Both the position numbers and the translations under genes were made by a program. From contig CAYONM010000001.1 of the NCBI GenBank assembly GCA_964405325.1, positions 1 through 64,000 on the forward strand: a stretch of DNA of 64,000 bases, given 5' to 3'. This document shows positions 45,888 to 54,534 of this stretch, piece after piece. Numbering within the stretch: position 1 is the first letter of the stretch; each line of letters starts with the position of its first letter. The notes beneath the pieces were generated by a model, which did not search any database, was not told the origin of the DNA, and saw nothing but the letters and a program-made list of their open reading frames with translations. The DNA is from CAYONM01 sp964405325. GTDB lineage: Bacteria; Planctomycetota; UBA11346.

Positions 45888-46661
45888 ATGCCGGTCGAGG
45901 TCTCAACGGTCCAGTCCTCCAGCTGGCGCCTCGATCGGCGTTTCGGTACCGGCTACGCGATCATCAGCCATTGTCTCGACGATGGCAGTTGGGTGAGCGC
46001 GCCGGTGGTGCTCGGCGCCTTCCTGCCTTACGACGGTTACCGCTACGATATCGAGCATTATCTCGACCGCACCCTGCAGGAAGGCGAGTACATCCAGGTG
46101 GTCAACAGCGGGGTGGCGATCGGCTACAACAGCGAACTGGCCGTGGTCGAGGTTTCGGCCGGCGATGGTGCGACCCTCACCGAAGCCTTCATCAGGCGTG
46201 GCTGGGCGATCCCCGCCGAGGAGGTACTGGCCTACCACCGCCGCCGCCAACATCTAATCGAGGCCTGCCGTGACGCACGTCAGAATGGCGCCGGCATGTG
46301 GCGTGATGATGCCTGGCTGGCCATTCACGAGGAGGTGCTCTCAGACAATCTGCTCGCGCGTATCGGTCCGCAAGCGCATCTCGAGACGCGCTCCTTCACC
46401 ACCGTCAGCGTGGTGGTCGCGATCGTGGTGCTGATGCTGGTCGGTATCCGCCTTTGGTATTACAGCCAGTTCGTTGCCCCGAGCGAGCAGCGGCCGAGTT
46501 CGATGGGCCGCTGGTTGTTGGCCACCAGCATGGAGGCCTTCGGTCTGCGGGCCATCTACCATCGTGCCGATTACCTGCCGGTGCCCGGTCCCGAATCCTT
46601 CCATCAGGTCGGCGATGAACCGGCCGCACCCCGTGAGGACGGTGGGGAGAAAACGTCGTGA
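45888..46661 (+). CDS. membrane-anchored SNase-like protein (degenerate?)
   Basis: The 257-residue protein has an N-terminal soluble domain (about 1-145), whose second half follows the staphylococcal-nuclease pattern. After strands EYIQVVNSGV and SELAVVEVSAGDG comes LTEAFIRRGWAIP, then a helix ending RDARQNGAGMWRD, like the family's 'lv..GlA ... A+..++GlW' end. The usual catalytic Asp/Arg/Glu set is not clearly present. One membrane helix (about 173-192) and a basic C-terminus follow. Genes of this sort do occur on conjugative elements. Activity is doubtful. Confidence 0.45.
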   Translation: MPVEVSTVQSSSWRLDRRFGTGYAIISHCLDDGSWVSAPVVLGAFLPYDGYRYDIEHYLDRTLQEGEYIQVVNSGVAIGYNSELAVVEVSAGDGATLTEAFIRRGWAIPAEEVLAYHRRRQHLIEACRDARQNGAGMWRDDAWLAIHEEVLSDNLLARIGPQAHLETRSFTTVSVVVAIVVLMLVGIRLWYYSQFVAPSEQRPSSMGRWLLATSMEAFGLRAIYHRADYLPVPGPESFHQVGDEPAAPREDGGEKTS

Positions 46662-47362
46662 GAGGTGGGCGTTCAGACGACATCGACCATCCGCTGGTGT
46701 TTCTGCTGAATCTGGGCCTGCAGGGCTTCATGCTCCTGGGAGTCCTGCCGCTGCTGGTCTGGCTGGTGACCAGCATCTTCGCCACGCCCGGATATCTGAA
46801 ATGGGTGCTCGACACCGAGGCGAGCATGAACGAGGCGATGCTCACCTACCGCTTTGGTTTCGGCGATGGCAAGGCCTTCGCCCTGGAGCAGGCCGTGATC
46901 CTGACCGAAGACGTGCTGCCTGGGGTGCACAATCTCGAGGCGCCGGGTGGCGGTCGCGCGGTTCGGCAGGGGGGGCAGCAGAATGGCTCCATGGCCAGTT
47001 CCCTGCACCAGGATTTCAATCGCTGGATGGCCGAGACCTTCGTACCGGCCCAACGTTATTATTTACCCCTGCTGTTGGTACGGGGGCTGGTGGTGGCCGG
47101 AGCGGCACTGGCCATGTTCCTACCGATCCTGGCCGGCAGCTATCGTGGCCAGGCCGAACGACGCCGGCTGGTGGCCAAGGGTATGCTCCTCAAGCCCCAT
47201 CGCTACATGATCTACAAGACCGGCTTGACGTTGGTCGCCAGTCTGTTCTTCGCCTACCCGGCCTATCCGGTGCCCATCCCGGTCTACGTCATGGTGCCGG
47301 TGGCGGCTCTTTTGTTGCACGAACTGGGACGCAAGACCAGCGCCAGCATGATGGAGCTCTGA
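46658..47362 (+). CDS. DUF4400-like inner-membrane protein
   Basis: The 234-residue protein (GTG start, 4-base overlap) has an N-terminal helix (about 14-41), a soluble loop, then two or three helices. Between them lies the basic segment YRGQAERRRLVAKGMLLKP followed by YMIYKTGLTLVASLFFAYPA. This is the pattern of the DUF4400/ICE membrane family, where a basic 'G..dg.vrR' loop and 'H..K+' precede the last helices. In SXT-like elements this family lies next to TraD. Its function is not established. Confidence 0.5.
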   Translation: MRGGRSDDIDHPLVFLLNLGLQGFMLLGVLPLLVWLVTSIFATPGYLKWVLDTEASMNEAMLTYRFGFGDGKAFALEQAVILTEDVLPGVHNLEAPGGGRAVRQGGQQNGSMASSLHQDFNRWMAETFVPAQRYYLPLLLVRGLVVAGAALAMFLPILAGSYRGQAERRRLVAKGMLLKPHRYMIYKTGLTLVASLFFAYPAYPVPIPVYVMVPVAALLLHELGRKTSASMMEL

Positions 47363-48156
47363 TGGCTGACGCCTCGATTCGCGATCATGCGCTCGTCGCC
47401 GATGCCGGCTGCTGGCTGCTGTGCCAGCGGCCGCGGCTGCTCATGGCCAGCGGAGAATCGCCGTGCTGGGGCATGCGATTGGCCCAGATCGGTCGACAGC
47501 AGGCGGTACTGATCTCACCGGCTGGGGTGCTGGCAATCACCGCCGCAGTGGTGCCGGACACGGTCGACCGGGTGGCCCGTTACCGGCTCGATGAACTGGC
47601 CCGGGCCCTGCGTCGTCTGCTGGTCGTGCACACGGTGCGCGGGCAGCCCTGGTTCGACTACCGGGCCGACGCCTCCCTCTACGGGCGCTGCTGCTTGCTG
47701 GCCCAGGTCGGCCAGTTCCCGTGGCTATGCGAACAGGACGACCTGCAGGTGATCGAGCCAGACGATCAGACGGTCGTCCTTGCCGAGGGCGAACTCGGGG
47801 AAGCGGATCTGTCGCTGCCGCCGACCCTCATCTGGCTGGGCCCTGGTGCATCGGGTGATACTGCCATCGCCTTCTACGAGACGGTCCTGCCCATGGCTCC
47901 ACCGTCGCTTCCGGTGGCCGACGAACGGGCCTGGTTCCGGCGCTACATCGGCTGCTGTCGCGAACGTGAGCGCACCCGTCGGCGCATGCACGGGCTGGCC
48001 ATGCCTGCGCATCTTGCCGACCAAGACACCCCGGAGCCGCTGCTCGACGCTCTCTGGCCGCGGCGCTATGGCGGCATCGGCGAGGCCGATCGCGATCGTC
48101 TGCGCCCCCTGCTTGCGAGCTTCGACCAAGCCGTTCCTCAGGAGACCACACCATGA
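47362..48156 (+). CDS. cytosolic protein of unknown function
   Basis: The 264-residue protein starts at the ATG at 47362, which overlaps the preceding stop. The frame is open far upstream, but that part lies over other genes. It has no signal or membrane helix. It contains several cysteines (WLLCQRP, GRCCLLAQ, YIGCCRERERTRRR), a beta-rich first half and an Arg-rich helix. No family is recognised. It is co-transcribed with the T4SS genes, overlapping the next one by 4 bases. Confidence 0.6.
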   Translation: MADASIRDHALVADAGCWLLCQRPRLLMASGESPCWGMRLAQIGRQQAVLISPAGVLAITAAVVPDTVDRVARYRLDELARALRRLLVVHTVRGQPWFDYRADASLYGRCCLLAQVGQFPWLCEQDDLQVIEPDDQTVVLAEGELGEADLSLPPTLIWLGPGASGDTAIAFYETVLPMAPPSLPVADERAWFRRYIGCCRERERTRRRMHGLAMPAHLADQDTPEPLLDALWPRRYGGIGEADRDRLRPLLASFDQAVPQETTP

Positions 48157-48659
48157 TCACCCATACCTGCACCCTTCTTCTGCTGGCGGCTGTCTGTGCG
48201 CCGCTGGTGGCTGCCGATGGCGAGACCGAGCTCGCGGCCGTGCGCCAGGCTCGCCTGGAGCACAACCGCGCCGCGGTGGCGGTGATCGAGCATCACGACC
48301 CGGTGCCGCCGGCGGTGGTCGCCGCCCTGCAGGCCGACCGTCTGCGCGAGCTACGGGCCTTTCGCGGTGACGATATCGAGCCCGGCGCGACCGGGCCCGC
48401 CAAGCAGGCCACCGTCGAGCAGCCCGAACCGGCCACCGTCAAGGCCCTGGAGCAGGAGCAGCGGCGCAAGCGTGAGCTTGAGCGCACGCTTGAGCGTCGG
48501 ACGACCGAGGTCGATAGCCTCAAGGTCCGGCGCGACGAACTGATCAAGGAGGGTCGCCGTCTGCAGCGTGCAGTCGAGCGGCTCTCCCGCCGCGTGCGCA
48601 GCCTCGAGCAGCTCAGCGAGCAGCAACAACGCACCATCACCGCCTTGCAGGCGGAATGA
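48153..48659 (+). CDS. secreted coiled-coil protein
   Basis: The 168-residue precursor has a signal peptide (LLLLAAVCAPLVAA). The mature part is nearly all helical and ends in a long Arg/Glu/Gln coiled coil (about 95-165, RRKRELERTLERR onward). It lies within the T4SS operon. A periplasmic spacer or oligomerising role is possible. Confidence 0.6.
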   Translation: MITHTCTLLLLAAVCAPLVAADGETELAAVRQARLEHNRAAVAVIEHHDPVPPAVVAALQADRLRELRAFRGDDIEPGATGPAKQATVEQPEPATVKALEQEQRRKRELERTLERRTTEVDSLKVRRDELIKEGRRLQRAVERLSRRVRSLEQLSEQQQRTITALQAE

Positions 48660-48671
48660 CCGGAGAACCTC

Positions 48672-49490
48672 ATGGATGCCAACCACAGTGATTTCTTCAC
48701 CACCGCTGCGCGACCCTGTTTTGCGACCGCGGCCGAGTGCTATCAGGCCGGGCTCTACGACCCGGCCACCGTGCCCGAGAGCGAGGTTGCCCGCCTCATC
48801 GACTACTGCCGGCGACACGGTTTGGAGCTCTCCGCCCGCCAGCAGGAGGCCTATATCATCCTCTTCGAGGCCGACGGCCGATACGTCATCTTCTGTACAC
48901 CGGCCGGCTTCTTCCGTCTCTGTCGCGCGACGCGGCGTTGGCTGCCCGGTAGTTGCCGCTTCGAATATCTCAACCCACCAGGCTATGAGAGCCAGAGCAA
49001 GGAGAACCTGGTGGCCTACGCCTCTTGCCATGTACGCGACCACGTGGAGTCGGAGCGCTGGGTGGAGGTGGGCTACGCGGCCAAGCTCAAGGACTACTAC
49101 GCCCGTGTCGCCGGCACTCCCCTGGCCGATGTCTACTGGCGCATTTCACCCGAGCACAAGTTGCGCTTGGTGGCCATGATCGAAGCCGCGCGGCTCGGAT
49201 TGGGCCCCCTGGTCGAGGGCCACCGTACTCTCGAATCGACCATGGAGATCCTCTTCGATCCGCACACCGAGCTCATGATCCAGCAGGCCGATGTGCAGCG
49301 GCAGCGTCTGCGGGCCATGATCCAACACCTTCAGGGCCAGGGACATTTACCGCTCGAGGCCCGGGCCTGCTCATGGGAGCGCTTCTGTGCCGGTTTCGAG
49401 CAGGATGGTGACGAGCCGGGTGGCCAGATCGCCGAGCAGCGGGCCCTGGCTGCCATCGAGCCGCTGATGAGCGGGCCATCCGGACGCTGA
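48672..49490 (+). CDS. RecT/Red-beta-like single-strand annealing protein
   Basis: The 272-residue cytosolic protein follows the RecT/Bet order: ARLIDYCRRHGLELSARQQE with AYIILFEADGRYVIFCTPAG, then a segment like 'G.W....' and finally VGYAAKLKDYYARV and WRISPEHKLRLVAMIEAARL. These correspond to the family regions 'GLNP..keIYAf', 'v.VDGw..i' and 'W...P.rML+hkA.i.a.RlaF'. Such proteins anneal single strands during recombination and are known on SXT/R391 ICEs next to an exonuclease. No exonuclease gene is seen next to it here. Assignment is by pattern. Confidence 0.55.
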   Translation: MDANHSDFFTTAARPCFATAAECYQAGLYDPATVPESEVARLIDYCRRHGLELSARQQEAYIILFEADGRYVIFCTPAGFFRLCRATRRWLPGSCRFEYLNPPGYESQSKENLVAYASCHVRDHVESERWVEVGYAAKLKDYYARVAGTPLADVYWRISPEHKLRLVAMIEAARLGLGPLVEGHRTLESTMEILFDPHTELMIQQADVQRQRLRAMIQHLQGQGHLPLEARACSWERFCAGFEQDGDEPGGQIAEQRALAAIEPLMSGPSGR

Positions 49491-49506
49491 AGTGGGTAGT
49501 GAGCTC

Positions 49507-50538
49507 ATGACCATCATCGATCGTCGTATCGAGGAGCTGTACGATCACTGGTGCGACCTGGTCAACGATCGGGTCGGCGACTGCGCGCCGTGGCGTGATC
49601 TGGCCAAGACCTGGAAGGACGACATCGCCAGCGCGTCCGGGACCGGCGAATGGCCCTTGAAGAAGATCATGGGCCAGGGAATGCGTCTGACCGGGCATCA
49701 GGGCGAGTGTGCCACCTACGTCATCCGTCGCCGCATCGGGGCCGGTGGCAACGGCAGCGTCTACCTTTGCGATGCCAGCGGCTTCCATGCCCCGGTGGCG
49801 ATCAAGACCTGCAACAATCGTCGCCAGGTGCCGGACCTCTTCCGCGAGGCCAGGCTGCTGGCCAGGCGGCGTTTTCCCAACGTGGTGCGTTTGTTCGGGG
49901 TCGATCATGTCACCCCCGAGCAGGGTGGCGCCGGCCTGCCGATCATGATCATGGACTATCTCTCCGGCGGCAACCTCTACCACCGGCAGAAGCAGGTCAC
50001 GGTCAACGGCGGCACCATGAGCCTACCCGAAGCAGCCGGCATCGTCGGTCGCATCGCCCTCGGAGTGTCTGCCTCGCAGTGCGTGCATCGCGATCTGAAG
50101 CCGGAGAACATCCTCTTCGACGCCGCCGGCCGGCCGCATCTGACCGACTACGGGGTCGCTCTGCCGATGGTGATCAGCGAGCGGGTACGCTTCCAATACC
50201 GTTTCAACAAGGTGGTCGGCACGCCGGGCTACATGTCACCCGAGCAGATCGTCAACACCTACCACCTCGACCAGCGCAGCGATGTCTACGCCCTGGGTCT
50301 GATGCTCTTCGAACTGGTGACCGGGCGCATGGCCTTCGAGCCCCAGCGTGAGGAGCCATTGCTGGGCTACGCCCGGCGCACGGTCAAGGAGGAGCCGCCC
50401 TACGAGCTGGTGACCAACGCCACCTGTCGTCAGGTGGTCGAGCGCTGTCTGGCCAAGGAGCCGGCCAGGCGCTTTGTCGCCTGCGAGGAACTCTACGACG
50501 CTCTCGATCCCGTGGTTCGCGGGATCGACATCGCCTGA
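49507..50538 (+). CDS. Hanks-type Ser/Thr protein kinase
   Basis: The 343-residue kinase (from the ATG at 49507, a GTG at 49492 is an alternative) has a helical N-terminal extension of about 70 residues. A complete kinase domain follows: glycine loop GAGGNGSVY, lysine in VAIKT, catalytic HRDLKPEN, metal motif DYG in place of DFG, GTPGYMSPEQ in the activation segment, and SDVYALGLMLFELVTGR. No membrane helix or sensor domain is visible, so it is cytosolic. Position inside the T4SS operon, after the annealing protein, suggests phosphorylation control of transfer or of the recipient, both inference. Confidence 0.88.
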   Translation: MTIIDRRIEELYDHWCDLVNDRVGDCAPWRDLAKTWKDDIASASGTGEWPLKKIMGQGMRLTGHQGECATYVIRRRIGAGGNGSVYLCDASGFHAPVAIKTCNNRRQVPDLFREARLLARRRFPNVVRLFGVDHVTPEQGGAGLPIMIMDYLSGGNLYHRQKQVTVNGGTMSLPEAAGIVGRIALGVSASQCVHRDLKPENILFDAAGRPHLTDYGVALPMVISERVRFQYRFNKVVGTPGYMSPEQIVNTYHLDQRSDVYALGLMLFELVTGRMAFEPQREEPLLGYARRTVKEEPPYELVTNATCRQVVERCLAKEPARRFVACEELYDALDPVVRGIDIA

Positions 50539-50558
50539 AGGACGCACGCAGATGTGGA

Positions 50559-50756
50559 GTGGACGGAAATGGTTTGTGGGCCCAGGCAGTGCCGTTGGCG
50601 TTTTTTCTGCTGGGTATCTTGACGGCCTTGTGGTCGTGGAACACTGGTCGGCAAGGTCGCCCGGCACGACAGGAGAGCGATGATCATGCTCAACCGCATC
50701 ACGGTTCTGGCATTCTGCTGCGCCACGGCCTGGCCCGCGGTCAGCGACTTCCGTGA
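50559..50756 (+). CDS. possible 65-residue single-pass membrane protein
   Basis: A GTG-initiated frame after the kinase encodes a short polar start, one helix (VPLAFFLLGILTALWSW) and a basic, His-rich tail. It fills an otherwise empty gap but overlaps the next gene by 77 bases and lacks a well-spaced Shine-Dalgarno site. Confidence 0.35.
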   Translation: MDGNGLWAQAVPLAFFLLGILTALWSWNTGRQGRPARQESDDHAQPHHGSGILLRHGLARGQRLP

Positions 50757-51735
50757 TTCGGAGGAGGATCCCTGGTACCAGGACCAGCATCGTCAGCGCC
50801 GCCAGCTCGAAAACGAGCATCTCACCTACATGCGCGAGCAGCGCGGGCTCATCGTCTCCTCGATCACCGATACGATCCGCGTGATGCCGGGCATCCGTAT
50901 GCCGGCCCGCACCCCCGATCCCGGGAACATGCGGTTTTTCCTCGATTTCCAGACCTATGCCACGGTATGGGATCGCAATACCATCTTTCTCGACACGCCT
51001 TCGGCGCCCAGCGTCAATCGCAGCGAAGATCTACGCCGCGACTGGTATGAACTGCGCCTGACCGGCCAGCAGAACCTGGGTCGCAAGTGGCTGACCCTGG
51101 AAGTGTCCTGGCCCTGGAACTACTGGGGCCTCGACCCCGATGACGACAGCCTCGACGACGACGAGGCCGGCCAGCCCGATGTCGATCTGGTTTTCTCCCT
51201 GCTGCGTGAGCGCTTCCATAACCTGACCATGCAGATGGGAGTGACGATCGGCGAGGAGCTGCTCTTCAAGAGCCAGGAGAACATCTTCAACGGCGGCGGC
51301 TGGGGCGGCCGCCTCGGCTTCCGTCATTCCTTCTCCACCGGCCGCTTCCTCTACCAGGGCAGCCTCGAGGGCACCTATATCTGGGAAGGCGACAATACGC
51401 TCGACGATCTCGGCGGAGATTTCGATATCACCTTCGAGCGCTACAAGGTGCGGGCCGCGGTGGGCGGCAGTTGGCGCTTCTTGCGGCAGATGCGCAGCGG
51501 CCTGACAGCCCAGTTGATCTACGACCGCTGGCAGGATCTGGCTCCCGCGAAGGGCGGTGCTGATTTCGGCGACGTCGATGCGGTCAGCATCCCGGTACGT
51601 CTGTTCGTCGAGTGGAATCCCAGCCTGCAGTGGACCGTGCAGGGCAATGTCGGCTACAACCCCTTCGAAACCGAGCATCACGACGATGGTGGCAGCGACG
51701 TCCTCTTCGGCGCCACCATCGGCGGCACCTTCTGA
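50680..51735 (+). CDS. outer-membrane beta-barrel-like protein
   Basis: The 351-residue precursor has a signal peptide (ITVLAFCCATAWPAVS). The mature part has alternating aromatic strands (MRFFLDFQTYATVW, FLYQGSLEGTYIWEG, VRAAVGGSWRFLRQ, LTAQLIYDRWQDL) and ends in Phe (GATIGGTF), the usual outer-membrane barrel signature. It opens a trio of surface-type genes at the end of the T4SS operon. Substrate or partner is not evident. Confidence 0.65.
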   Translation: MIMLNRITVLAFCCATAWPAVSDFRDSEEDPWYQDQHRQRRQLENEHLTYMREQRGLIVSSITDTIRVMPGIRMPARTPDPGNMRFFLDFQTYATVWDRNTIFLDTPSAPSVNRSEDLRRDWYELRLTGQQNLGRKWLTLEVSWPWNYWGLDPDDDSLDDDEAGQPDVDLVFSLLRERFHNLTMQMGVTIGEELLFKSQENIFNGGGWGGRLGFRHSFSTGRFLYQGSLEGTYIWEGDNTLDDLGGDFDITFERYKVRAAVGGSWRFLRQMRSGLTAQLIYDRWQDLAPAKGGADFGDVDAVSIPVRLFVEWNPSLQWTVQGNVGYNPFETEHHDDGGSDVLFGATIGGTF

Positions 51736-51753
51736 CCACGCGGGGACCGGACC

Positions 51754-53712
51754 ATGCATTTGCGACTGCTTCTCTGCATTCTCCTCTCCCTGACCGGCAC
51801 GGGTCTGTCGGCGGCTGATCGCGGCATCTACGCCGGGCCCGTCGACCCGTGGACCTACACCTTCACCGAAGGTCAGGCCAAGCCCACGGCATTCGCCCAC
51901 GCCGCTCACGTCGGCATTGAACTCGCAACCTATGGCGGTCGTGTGCTGACCGCAGCGGTGACCGCCAACGGCGATAGCGATGACGATCTGCGGGTGATCG
52001 AGACGCGTCTGGCCGAAGACGAGAATGTCCGCATCGTCCTCACCGAAGGCGCCATCGATGGCACCACCGGCATCACCTTCAACTATGTGTTGTTTGTGAC
52101 CCCGAGCGACCCGCTCGATCCAGATCCTGATGAAAACGGCATCATCGACGGCACCCCGACCTACTCATCGATACAGATCGGCTACTTCGAGGGTGGCAGC
52201 GGCGGCGAAGCCCTGCGGGTGGTGCTCAACGACTTCGCCCGACCCGAGTTCAAGAGCATCACCTACGACGGTCCCGACGGCCCGGTCCCCGCGATCCTGC
52301 CCACCTATCTGTTGTTGCGCTCGCTGGTGTTCAGCAATGCCAGCCAAGATCCCCGTGAGCAGACCAAGACCATCACCATGAGCTTTGACGGGCAGATCGA
52401 CCCGGCGCCTCGCTCGGATATCCAGATGGATCCGGTCAACGACCTGCCGATCATCACCGACAGCACCCTGGCCCTGCCGGTCAACGAGGCTGCCTCCGGC
52501 AGCGGTACGGTCACCTTCACCGACATCGACCAGGGAGACGGCGAAGCCTTCAGCATCGCCATGGTCCAGCAGCCCGCCAAGGGTTCGGTGGCCTTCACCG
52601 ACATCGAGCAGGGCTTCAGTTGGACCTACATTGCCGACGATGATGTCGGCGGGAACGACATCTTCATCTATCGCATCCGCGATTTCGACGGCGGTCTCTC
52701 GACCGCACAGCAAGTGGTGATCAGCATCCGAGACGTCAATGACCCGCCGGTCTTCACGCTTATCGACGGCAACGACAGTGTGGCCATGGTCGAGGACAGC
52801 ACGCTCATGTATTCGGTGGTGCGCGATGTCGCCCCGTGCGAACGGTTCCCCGACCACGAGTCGCAGCAGACGGTCTCCTTCGAGTTGTTGAGTAACAGCA
52901 ATCCCAGCCTGTTCAGCGAGCAGCCGGTGATCTCGGGCGACGGTGTGCTGAGCGCCCGCGCCGCCAACGACATCACCGGGGTCGCCAACCTCAGCTTCCG
53001 GATCGTCGATGACGGTGGCACCGCCTTCGGCGGCGAGGACAGCGGCGATACGCTCTCGATCGCCATCACCGTCAGCGATGATGCCAGCGACGTGGCCAGC
53101 ATCGACAGCGACTGCTTCCATGCCGTGGCCGGCCATGCCACGCCGTTCCAGATCGAGGCCCAGGCCGACGGCGGTGCCGAAATCGTCGCCTACACGAAAC
53201 TCACCGATCCCGGTAACGGTTTCGTGGTGCTCGACACCGTCACCGGGGCCGGACTCTATCTGCTGGCCAGGTTCCCGGCCGCCGCCCAGGGCAGCACGGC
53301 GACGATCAACGATCCCATGCAGGTGGCGGTGACCGATTCCAATGGCACCACCGTCGCTCGCGAGATCTCCTTCGTGGTCAGCGACCCGCAGGCCGAGCGG
53401 GCGGGTCTGGGGCGGCTACGTATCGTCTCGACACCGACCAGCGAGGTGGTGAGCCCGGGTGGGGTGATCAGCTATCTGGCCATCGCCGATGCCTCCACCC
53501 TCGGCCAGCAGGTGGCGGTGCAGTGGGCGGTCGACGGTCTGGCTGCGGAATCGGTGGCCATCGACAATCAGGGTAACACGGCCCGCATCGATCTCGCCTT
53601 CCCGGCTCTGTCGGGTATCTATCAGGTCAGTGTGCGTTGCTGGGATGCCAACAGCGGCACGGCCGATGTGCAGACCCTGTATTTCACGGTGCGCCTCGGC
53701 GCGGACAACTAG
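51754..53712 (+). CDS. secreted Ig/cadherin-like repeat protein
   Basis: The 652-residue precursor has a signal peptide (LLLCILLSLTGTGLSAA). Central repeats (about 220-450) show the cadherin/VCBS-type pattern of large adhesins: NDLPIITDSTLALPVNE, GTVTFTDIDQGDGEAF, a '+D.DGG.S' segment (RDFDGGLS), then NDPPVFTLIDGNDSVAM and a further module. There is no sorting signal or membrane anchor. A role in cell contact during mating would suit its place in the operon, but that is inference. Confidence 0.65.
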   Translation: MHLRLLLCILLSLTGTGLSAADRGIYAGPVDPWTYTFTEGQAKPTAFAHAAHVGIELATYGGRVLTAAVTANGDSDDDLRVIETRLAEDENVRIVLTEGAIDGTTGITFNYVLFVTPSDPLDPDPDENGIIDGTPTYSSIQIGYFEGGSGGEALRVVLNDFARPEFKSITYDGPDGPVPAILPTYLLLRSLVFSNASQDPREQTKTITMSFDGQIDPAPRSDIQMDPVNDLPIITDSTLALPVNEAASGSGTVTFTDIDQGDGEAFSIAMVQQPAKGSVAFTDIEQGFSWTYIADDDVGGNDIFIYRIRDFDGGLSTAQQVVISIRDVNDPPVFTLIDGNDSVAMVEDSTLMYSVVRDVAPCERFPDHESQQTVSFELLSNSNPSLFSEQPVISGDGVLSARAANDITGVANLSFRIVDDGGTAFGGEDSGDTLSIAITVSDDASDVASIDSDCFHAVAGHATPFQIEAQADGGAEIVAYTKLTDPGNGFVVLDTVTGAGLYLLARFPAAAQGSTATINDPMQVAVTDSNGTTVAREISFVVSDPQAERAGLGRLRIVSTPTSEVVSPGGVISYLAIADASTLGQQVAVQWAVDGLAAESVAIDNQGNTARIDLAFPALSGIYQVSVRCWDANSGTADVQTLYFTVRLGADN

Positions 53713-53721
53713 GAGCACGTC

Positions 53722-54534
53722 ATGCGGGTCTCACCGTTCCCCGCCTTGCCGACATTGGCCGTGGCGCTCGTCTGCGGCTGCAGCGGCGGCAGCGCCGACG
53801 CCTACAAGACCGTCGATACGCCCTTCATCGGCATCGCCATCGACGAGCAGAAGGTCTTCCTCTACGAGGATCTCGACGGTTTGACGCGGGAGCAGATCGT
53901 CAGTGAGGTGATCGTGGCTGAGCTGCTCGGCACCACCAATGACGATCGCCAGCTCTACTACGGTGTCGCCGAGGTGTCGCGCGAGCAGTGGCAGGAGGTG
54001 ATGGGAACGCGGCCGTGGACCGAACTGCGTCTGGGCAACTTCACGAGCGGCGTTGAGAGCACCGTCTCGGGCTATCCCGCCTACGGTATCAGCTACGATG
54101 AAGCGCTCGCCTTCGTCGACCAGCTCTCGCGGGCCACGGGCCTGGAGGTCAGCCTCGCCGATCCCCGCTGGCTCGACCCCAGCGGGCTCGACCTGAGCGG
54201 CGGCATGGCGGTGCGCGAGGAGACCGATTGGTTCGAGCCGGTCTTCCTCTGGGAGCCGGAGGCAGGCGAGACCTCCGAGCAGACGAGTGAGGAGACCTCC
54301 GAGCAGACGAGTGAAGAGGGATCGTCGAGTGCTGTGCCCAGTCAGGTCCGTGTGCAATACGGCACCCACATCCGCCACCTCTATGGCAACGTGCGCGAGT
54401 GGTACGCCGATGGTCTCCTCTCTGGCGGCGGCTTCGGTGACAATCGCGCGGTGGTCATCGGCAGGCCGTCGACCGCATTCCCCAGCGAGGAGCGCAACCT
54501 GATGGCCGGTCTGCGGATCATGATCCGGCTCTGA
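53722..54534 (+). CDS. lipoprotein with FGE/SUMF1-like domain
   Basis: The 270-residue precursor carries lipobox VCGC (LAVALVCGCSGG). The mature part reads as a short formylglycine-generating-enzyme fold: EVSREQWQEVMGTRPW, GYPAYGISYDEALAFVDQLS, HLYGNVREWYADG and MAGLRIMIRL match the family's 'vt..qy..fm', 'PV..vsw.dA..fc.wl', 'GNV.EW..D' and 'GfR' blocks. The catalytic cysteines of true FGE are absent, so it is probably a binding domain, as in many non-enzymatic members. A TSEQTSEE repeat lies in an insertion. Its 3' end overlaps the convergent downstream gene by 17 bases. Confidence 0.65.
   Translation: MRVSPFPALPTLAVALVCGCSGGSADAYKTVDTPFIGIAIDEQKVFLYEDLDGLTREQIVSEVIVAELLGTTNDDRQLYYGVAEVSREQWQEVMGTRPWTELRLGNFTSGVESTVSGYPAYGISYDEALAFVDQLSRATGLEVSLADPRWLDPSGLDLSGGMAVREETDWFEPVFLWEPEAGETSEQTSEETSEQTSEEGSSSAVPSQVRVQYGTHIRHLYGNVREWYADGLLSGGGFGDNRAVVIGRPSTAFPSEERNLMAGLRIMIRL
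54268..54315 (+). repeat. two copies of a 24-bp coding repeat
   Basis: The unit starting GAGACCTCCGAGCAGACG occurs at 54268-54291 and 54292-54315 with one base changed, and codes for ETSEQTSE. It lies in an acidic loop of the FGE-like lipoprotein. Confidence 0.9.

Noticed and set aside
46474..47361. Upstream extension of the 264-residue gene at 47362
   Set aside because: The extension reads Arg/Pro-rich shadow sequence over two better-supported genes. The ATG at 47362 overlaps the previous stop in the usual way for this operon.
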